From assembly GCA_014526335.1 (NCBI GenBank), contig JACTAT010000352.1, forward strand, positions 338,092-402,091: DNA of 64,000 bases. The letters run 5' to 3'. The position numbers and the translations under genes were made by a program. Origin of the DNA: Chrysaora quinquecirrha (Eukaryota > Cnidaria > Scyphozoa > Semaeostomeae > Pelagiidae). Of this stretch, positions 56,632 to 64,000 are shown piece after piece; position 1 is the stretch's first letter, and each line of letters opens with the position of its first letter. The notes beneath the pieces were generated by a model, which had not been told where the DNA came from, made no database searches, and saw only the letters and a list, made by a program, of their open reading frames with translations.

Positions 56632-58767
56632 GAGCTAGTCTACTATACTAAAATGGTAATTTCCATGGAAACCGATTTTGTCTCAGTCACTCCTCCGAAG
56701 TTGGGAATGGTACGATTTTGCGACTTTTTCGCCGCCCGGCCGACCGTGGGGTAGGCGTGTCATCACCCTTTCGTTTTTTGCAAACTTCTCTCGCTTCTGG
56801 GGTAATTGGGGCTAACCCTTCTTTGAAGTGCGTCATTGGTGCCTGTTTGAACAATGACCCGATTGTTTTCCTAAAGGGATTATCGAAATCTGAAACCCGT
56901 GAAAATAGCTCTGTTGGTAAGGGCTCCTGTTTCGTGATGCGTGTTGTGGGAGGCAGGAGATCGATTCCCCTCACGAGAGGATCAGAATTTTTTATTTCTG
57001 TGATTTTCCTGTTGAAAATGCTTTCCGGAGGACCGGGAGACTTCTCGATCACTAAAACTTGCTTCGGAATAATTTTAAAATTCGTTTGGTATTAATATTA
57101 TTCAATCAAAGTTCCTCAAACAAAGTCCATGTTTACGTGAATATTCAGTCAACCGGTTTGAATCGCGTTGTGCAGATGCTTTCAACCCTTTCAATGGAAA
57201 CAAAATGCCATTACCGCATTTCAAAAGCTTATTCAGAAGTGCATTTCATTCAAAGAAAACAAACAAAATACTTTTAAAAGGGTTTTTGAAGAGTGCATTT
57301 GAAAGCACTTTCCAAATGCAATCACGAAGTTGAAGCTGCCTTGATAGCAGTATCTGACTATACAGAACTGAGCAAGATAAACTACAGCAAGACCAAGAAA
57401 GAGGATCCTGCAGTAAACCCGAGTTCTCCACGATCAGACGGAGAATGCGCTCAATTTATTATATTGCTACGTTTTCTATCATGATCTTTGGGGGATCCTT
57501 TCAACGGGAAGGAAACAAGCCAAGGACAGCTAGAAAGGTAAAATTTTCTTCGCAACATAAAAACTTGACCAACGAACTTGGCTAAGGAAAACGATGTGGA
57601 ACAGAACTGCAGAGAATGAATAATAACAAGACTGAGGAACAGGACCACAGTATGGGACTGAAGGCCACGAATAATTTCAGGACTGAGGAACAGGACTTGG
57701 AATGGGACCGAAGACCATGAGTAATTTTAGGACGGACAGGACTAAAGAATGGGACAGAAGACCATGAATAATTTCAGGACTGAGAAACAGGAATAAGGAA
57801 TGCGTCTGAAGACCATGAGACATTTCAGGACTGACGAACAGGACTTAAGAATGGGACTGAAGACCATGAGTAATTTCAGGACTGAGGAACAGGACTAAGG
57901 AATGGGACTGAAGACCATGGTACTGAGGAACAGGACCAAGGCCATGAATAATTTCAGGACTGAGGAACAGGACTAAGGAATGGGACTGAAGACCATGAGT
58001 AATTTCAGGACTGAGGAACAGGAATTAGGAACAGGACTGAAGACCATGAGTAATTACAAGACTGAGGAACAGGAATAAGGAATGAGTCTGAAAACTGTGA
58101 GTCATTTCAGGATTGAGGAACAGGACTAAGGAATGGGACTCAAGACACTGAATAATTTCAGGACTGAGGAACAGGACTAAGGAATGGGACTGAAGACCAT
58201 GAATAATTTCAGGACTAAGTAATGTGAAAAATAACAAAGTTTACGAACTAGACTAAGGGGTGAAGACCTTCAATAGTTTTATGAATAAGACACAGGACAA
58301 AGAAATGGGACAGGACCCCGTGAATAATTTCAGGACTAAGGAACATGAACAGTAACAAGTCTGAGGAACATGACCAAGGAATGGGATAGAAAATCTGAAC
58401 AATATCAAGACTGACGAACAGGACCAAGGAACGGGACAGAAGACCATCAATTATTTCAGGACTATTGACGGAACAGACCATAGACAAAGAGAACTGCTGT
58501 ACACTAACTAATTTGAAACTAGGAACATCATTGCGGACTAAGGACCTTGGACTAAAACAGAGGAACAGAACTGTGATTGGCACTAGGAAAAGGGACCCTG
58601 GACTATGACCAAGGAAAAATACTCAATATTAGAAACTAGGAGCTAAGTCGAGAAGCTAAGTTTGTTCAAGCGCAGGTTCTTAAGGCAGAGGTCCTTGAGG
58701 CAGAGGTCCTTGAGGCGGTGGTTCTACGAGGCGGTGGTTCTATGAGGCGGTGGTCAGAGACGGGCAT
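56632..58767 (+). repeat. Higher-order satellite, unit 3 (2,136 bp)
   Basis: Same layout, tRNA-like module 56898-56976, ladder about 57630-58230. Confidence 0.92.
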
Positions 58768-60912
58768 GAGCTAGTCTCTCTATACTAAAATGGTAATTTC
58801 CATGGAAACCGATTTTGTAACCATCGCCCGCCGACGTTGTAAGTGGTACGCCTTTCCGACTTGCATCCTGCCCTGCCGACCGTGGGGTAGGCGTGTCATC
58901 ACCCTTTCGTTTTTTGCTAACTTCTCTCGCTTCTGGGGTAATTGGGGCTAACCCCTCTTTGAAGTGCGTCATTGGTGCCTGTTTGAACAATGGCCCGATT
59001 GTTTTTCTAAAGGGATTATCGAAATCTGAAAGCCGTGAAAATAGCTCTGTTGGTAAAGGCTCCTGTTTCGTGATGCGGGTTGTGGGAGGCAGGAGATCGA
59101 TTCCCCTCACGAGAGGATCAGAATTTTTTATTTCTGTGATTTTCCTGTTGGAAATGCTTTCCGGAGGACCGGGAGACTTCTCGATCACTAAAACTTGCTT
59201 CGGAATAATTTTAAAATTCGTTTGGTATTAATATTATTCAATCAAAGTTCCTCAAACAAAGTCCATGTTTACGTGAATATTCAGTCAACGGGTTTGAATC
59301 CCGTTGTCACAAATGCTTTCAACCCTTTCAATGGAAACAAAATGCTATTACCGCATTTCAAAAGCTTATTCAGAAGTGCATTTCATTAAAGAAAACAAAC
59401 AAAATACTTTTTAAAAGGGTTTTTGAAGAGTGCATTTGAAAGCGCTTTCAATCACGAAGTTGAAGCTGCCTTGATAGCAGTATCTGACTATACAGGACTG
59501 AGCAAGATAAACTACAGCAAGACCAAGAAAGAGGATCCTGCAGTAAACCCGAGTTCTCCACGATCAGACGGAGAATGCGCTCAATTTATTATATTGCTAC
59601 ATTTTCCACCATGATCTTTGGGGGATCCTTTCAACGGGAAGAAAACAAGCCAAGGACAGCTAGAAAGGTAACATTTTCTTCGCAACATAAAAACTTGACC
59701 AACGAACTTGGCTAAGGAAAACGATGTGGAACAGAACTGCAGAGAATGAATAATAACAGAACTGACTGAGGAACAGGACCACAGTATGGGACTGAAGGCC
59801 ACGAATAATTTCAGGACTGAGGAACAGGACTTGGAATGGGACCGAAGACCATGAGTAATTTTAGGACGGACAGGACTAAAGAATGGAACAGAAGACCATG
59901 AATAATTTCAGGACTGAGAAACAGGAATAAGGAATGCGTCTGAAGACCATGAGACATTTCAGGACTGAGGAACAGGACTTAAGAATGTGACTGAAGACCA
60001 TGAGTAATTTCAGGACTGAGGAACAGGGCTAAGGAATGGGACTGAAGACCATGAGTAATTTCAGGACTGAGGAACAGGAATTAGGAACAGGACTGAAGGC
60101 CATGAGTAATTACAGGACTGAGGAACAGGACTAAGGAATGGAACTGAAGACCATGAATAATTTCAGGACTGAGAAACAGGAATTAGGAACAGGACTGAAG
60201 AATGTGAGTAATTTCAGGACTGAGGAACAGGATTAAGGAATGAGTCTGAAAACTGTGAGTCATTTCAGGACTGAGGAACAGGACTAAGGAATGGGACTGA
60301 AGACCATGGGTAATTTCAGGACTGAGGAACAGGACTAAGGAATGGGACTGGAGACCATGGGTAATTTCATGACTGAGGAAGAGGACTGAGGAGCGGAACT
60401 GGAGACCATGAGTTACTTGAGCAATTTCAGGACTAAGAAACAGGATAAAGGAATAGGGACTGAAATGGGACACCCCATGAATAATTTCGGGATTAAGGAA
60501 CATGAACAGTAACAAGACTGAGGAACAGGACCAAGGAATGGGACTGAAAATCAACAATGATTATGAACAGGATTAAGGAACGACAGACCATATATTTCAG
60601 GAAAGGCAAGACCATAGACAAAGAGAACTGTACACTGACTAATTTGAAACTTAGGAACATCATTGCGGACTAAGGACCTTGGACTAAAACAGAGGAACAG
60701 AACTGTGATTGGCACTAGGAAAAGGGACCCTGGACTATGACCAAGGACAAATACTAAAGATTAGAAACTAGGAGCTAAGTGAAGAGGCAGAGGTTGTTGA
60801 GGCGGAGGTCCTTGAGGCGGAGGTCTTTGAGGCAGAGGTTCTTGAGGCGGAGGTCCTTGAGGCGGTGGTTCTTGAGGTGGAGTCCTTGTGAGGCGGTGCA
60901 CTTAGACGGGCA
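58768..60912 (+). repeat. Higher-order satellite, unit 4 (2,145 bp)
   Basis: Same layout, tRNA-like module 59034-59112, ladder about 59770-60420; 15 bp block enlarged at 60782-60900. A 9 bp deletion at 59445-59450 alters the exon-like ORF. Confidence 0.92.
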
Positions 60913-63356
60913 AGGGCTAGTCTTATATACTAATTTCGTAGTAGTCATGGCGATATTTTTGTCCGAGTATCAACTTTTTTGCCGTTTACGTTACGCTTCT
61001 GAAACCTGCACCCTTCTCTGCAACCCGTTCTGAAGTTAAGCCATCGCTTGCCAAATCTTTACTAACTGCTACCGTTCCTGGGGTAAACGGGGAAAACCAC
61101 CCCTCTTTTGTCACAAGGCATTGTCTTGCCCAATTATATTCTTTTGTCTGCACCCCAGACGTAGATTACTGGTTACTGTATGTTAAATTCTTATTACTTC
61201 ATGACTATGACTAGAAGTAACGAAGCTGACTAAATATATCTACTAAACTTTATATATGCCTGGATTATTTACTGGGAAATAACAACTTTTCTAGATCTAA
61301 AACGATTTTAGGTTGATGTTTACAGGGAAGTTCAGTCAACCGGCTTGAATCGCATTGTGTCACTGCTTTTACCCTTTTCAATTCAAACAAAATGCCATTA
61401 CCTGATTTCAAAAGCTTATTGAGAATTGCGTTTCATTCAAAGCAAAAACAAAAACCCTTTTGAAAACATTTGTGAAGTGTGCATTACTGAGAACCATGAG
61501 TAATTTCAGGACTGTGGAACAGGACTAAGGAACGGGACTGAAGACCATGGGTAATTTCAGGACTGAGGAACAGGACTAAGGAACGGGACTGAAGACCATG
61601 GGTAAGGAACAGGACTGAAGACCATGGGTAATTTCAGGACTGAGAAGCAGGACTAAGGAACAGGACTGAAGACCATGAGTAATTTCAGGACTGTGGAACA
61701 GGACTAAAGAACGGGCTGAAGACCATAGGTAATTTCAGGACTGAGGAGCAGGACTAAGGAACAGGACTGAAGACCATGGGTAATTTCAGGACTGAGGAGC
61801 AGGACTAAGGAACAGGACTGAGACCATGGGTAATTTCAGGACTGTGGAACAGGACTAAGGAACGGGACTGAAGACCATGGGTAATTTCAGGACTGAGGAG
61901 CAGGACTAAGGAACAGGACTGAAGACCATGGGTAATTTCAGGACTGAGGAGCAGGACTAAGGAACAGGACTGAGACCATGGGTAATTTCAGGACTGTGGA
62001 ACAGGACTAAGGAACGGGACTGAAGACCATGGGTAATTTCAGGACTGAGGAGCAGGACTAAGGAACAGGACTGAAGACCATGGGTAATTTCAGGACTGAG
62101 GAGCAGGACTAAGGAACAGGACTGAGACCATGGGTAATTTCAGGACTGTGGAACAGGACTAAGGAACGGGACTGAAGACCATGGGTAATTTCAGGACTGA
62201 GGAGCAGGACTAAGGAACAGGACTGAGGACCCTGAGTAATTTCAGGACTGTGGAACAGGACAAAGGAACAGGACTGAAGACCATGGGTAATTTCAGGACT
62301 GAGGAACAGGACTAAGGAACGGGACTGAAGACCATGGGTAATTTCAGGACTGAGGAGCAGGACTAAGGAACGGGACTGAAGGTCATTGGTAATTTCAGGA
62401 CTGAGGAAAAGGACTATGGAACGGGACTGAAGACCATGGGTAGTTTCAGGACTGAGGAGCAGGACTAAGAAACGGGACTGAAGGTCATTGGTAATTTCAG
62501 GACTGAGGAAGAGGACTAAGGAACGGGACTGGGGTAATTTCAGGAGTAAGGAATAGGACTAAGGAACGGGACTGAAGACCATGGGTAATTTCAGGACTGA
62601 CGAAGAGGACTAAGGAACGGGACTGAAGACCATGAGTAATTTCAGGACTGAGGAACAGGACTAAGGAAATTGGACTAAGACCATGAGTAATTTTAGGACT
62701 GCGGAACTGGACTGAGGAATGGGACTGAAGACTATTAAGAACATGAAAAGAAACAAGACTGAGGAATAGGACCAAGGAACACGACTCAAGACCATGAATA
62801 ATTTCAGGACTAAGAAACATGAACAATAACAAGACTGAGGAACAGGATGAAGGAACAGGACTGAATACCATGAATAATTTTGGACTTAGGAGCATGAAGG
62901 ATAACAAGGCTGATGTGCAGGACCAAGGAACAGCACTGAACATCTGAACAATAACAAGACTTACGAACAGGACCAAGGAATTGGACGGAAAACCATCAAT
63001 TATATCAGGACTATTTAAGGAACAGACGATAGACAAAGACAACTACTGTACACTGACTAATCCGAAACTTAGGAACATCATTGTGGACTAAGGACCTTGG
63101 ACTAAAACAGAGGAACAGAACTGACTGGGACTGGCATTAGGAAAAGGGACCCTCGACTAGGACCAACTTGGAGCTAAGTGGAGAGGCAGAGGTTGTTGAG
63201 GCAGAGGTCCTCGAGGCAGAGGTTGTTGAGGCAGAGGTCCTTGAGGCAGAGGTCCTTGAGGCGGAGGTCCTTGAGGCGGAGGTCCTTGAGGCGGAGGTCC
63301 TTGAGGCAGAGGTCCTTGAGGCGGAGGTCCTTGAGGCGGTGGTCAGGGACGGGCAT
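60913..63356 (+). repeat. Higher-order satellite, unit 5 (2,444 bp, diverged)
   Basis: Leader strongly diverged and tRNA-like module absent (60913-61310), spacer partly kept (ttcagtcaaccggcttgaat), ladder expanded and homogenised (61485-62740, with a ~170 bp secondary period), and the largest 15 bp cttgaggcggaggtc block (63178-63345, about 11 copies). Confidence 0.88.
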
Positions 63357-63494
63357 GAGCTAGTTGTCATATAAAATTTGATGGAATTCAGGCCCCTATC
63401 AATTCGTGTCAAGCATCATTTCTACATCAACATATCTTTATCAAGATAAAAGTTACATTGTTCATTAAATTTGAGATTGAAAAGAACCTTTACC

Positions 63495-63518
63495 GTGTTT
63501 CCTGTAAGCCATGACATC
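63495..63518 (-). CDS. DUF4430-like copy 4, first coding exon
   Basis: Minus strand ATG at 63518-63516, eight codons MSWLTGNT, donor gtaaagg. Identical in sequence to 32991-33014. Joined to the acceptor at 49665 it continues FQIAMDTTN in frame, across a 13.8 kb intron filled by the satellite array. Because the terminal exon is frameshifted, the gene is probably non-functional even if still transcribed. Confidence 0.5.
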
Positions 63519-63870
63519 GTGATGCAGGTTATTTCAAGGAAAGTTCGGCACGAAGACAACGTCAACGTCGTTTGTGCGTGGCGTTCGTGCAGTTAAACGA
63601 GATAAGCATGCAATCAAATGTTGTGCTTTGTTCAAGAGAAATGTAGCACAGTCGGGCTACAGTACTCTTTGCTTGAAAATTCAAGAAGGGGCTTCGGGCA
63701 GAGCTTTAAACAAGAGCAGAGCTCGAGATATTATAATAACTGGAAGTAAAATATAAAACCTGACTATATAAAACCTGTATACATTTAAATTGCATGTTGT
63801 TTACATCTCCCAAGCAAAAATCATACTACATGCCTAAAACCTAGAGATAAGAATAAATCAAGCATAACAA
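63519..63870. promoter_or_regulatory. Shared upstream block of DUF4430 copy 4
   Basis: Near-identical to 33015-33400 (ggttatttcaaggaaagttc, gtggcgttcgtgc, ggggcttcggg). Presumed promoter side of copy 4; no core motif recognised. Confidence 0.4.
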
Positions 63871-63883
63871 GTCCCACGTTGGA

Positions 63884-63946
63884 GCTGTGGCGTTGTGGCC
63901 TTCCAGCTGCCAGAAGGTCAGTGAGGTCGGGCAGGGTTCGAGCCTA
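63884..63946 (+). repeat. tRNA-derived SINE (copy 3, partial)
   Basis: gctgtggcgttgtggccttc head and B box agggttcgagcct; then diverges. It occupies the same place relative to the duplicated block as the SINE at 33625. Confidence 0.7.
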
Positions 63947-64000
63947 GCTTACCCCGGGTACCAGAGCCTCAAGATTGGAACCGCAGAACAAAATAAAAAA

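Noticed and set aside
52262..59231. Pairs of overlapping 100-144 codon ORFs on opposite strands recurring in every satellite unit
   Set aside because: They run through the tRNA-like module, overlap each other on both strands and have no recognisable domain; conservation is explained by recent unit duplication.
53541..63042. Minus-strand Ser/Leu/Pro-rich ORFs (LVLFLSPEITHGLQSHS-like)
   Set aside because: Reverse reading of the 'ggactgaagacc' ladder.
63137..63412. ORFs with LEAEV or SRTSA repeats
   Set aside because: 15 bp minisatellite, a multiple of three, so open in several frames.

Overview
This is metazoan nuclear DNA: GT-AG introns, tRNA-derived SINEs, Tc1-type and hAT-type MITEs, LTR and CR1-like retroelements, foldback elements and large satellite arrays. 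The repeat families and a decayed multicopy gene of a type I associate with cnidarians suggest a marine invertebrate, most likely a cnidarian. The species cannot be fixed from sequence alone. Nothing looks bacterial or viral, and there are no operons. Real exons are short; most long open frames here are satellite artefacts.

Left edge (1-4.3 kb): the first three coding exons of an inositol 1,4,5-trisphosphate receptor gene (ITPR) on the minus strand, running off the left end. 4.3-17.4 kb: MITEs, a tRNA-derived SINE, a ~246 bp satellite, a decayed multicopy gene (12.4-14.5 kb) and minisatellites. 17.6-20.2 kb: an unusual A-B-A'-B' interleaved inverted repeat. 21.6-22.1 kb: a (GAT)n tract. 22.2-24.6 kb: short exons of unrecognised genes, best supported on the plus strand at 23.8-24.6 kb. 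24.7-26.7 kb: hAT debris.

28-63.5 kb: a minus-strand family of small genes with a transcobalamin/intrinsic-factor C-terminal-like domain (DUF4430-type). There are four copies of the domain exon: copy 1 apparently intact, copy 2 truncated by a retroelement, copy 3 intact by a different reading-frame solution, copy 4 frameshifted. Three have a matching tiny first exon. Copies 1 and 4 are a segmental duplication (about 27.8-33.8 kb and 48.2-64 kb). Copy 1's intron holds a 2 kb minisatellite; copy 4's intron has grown to 13.8 kb around a ~2.1-2.4 kb higher-order satellite with tRNA-like modules. Between the copies lie an LTR element fused to a CR1-like reverse transcriptase ORF, a solo LTR with a 4 bp target duplication and an empty site in the paralogous block, and three more long-armed foldback elements, one carrying a first-exon-like ORF with a splice donor in both arms.

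The genes do not form a pathway. The main story is a tandem family of small DUF4430-like genes diversifying and decaying inside a region dominated by palindromes and satellites.
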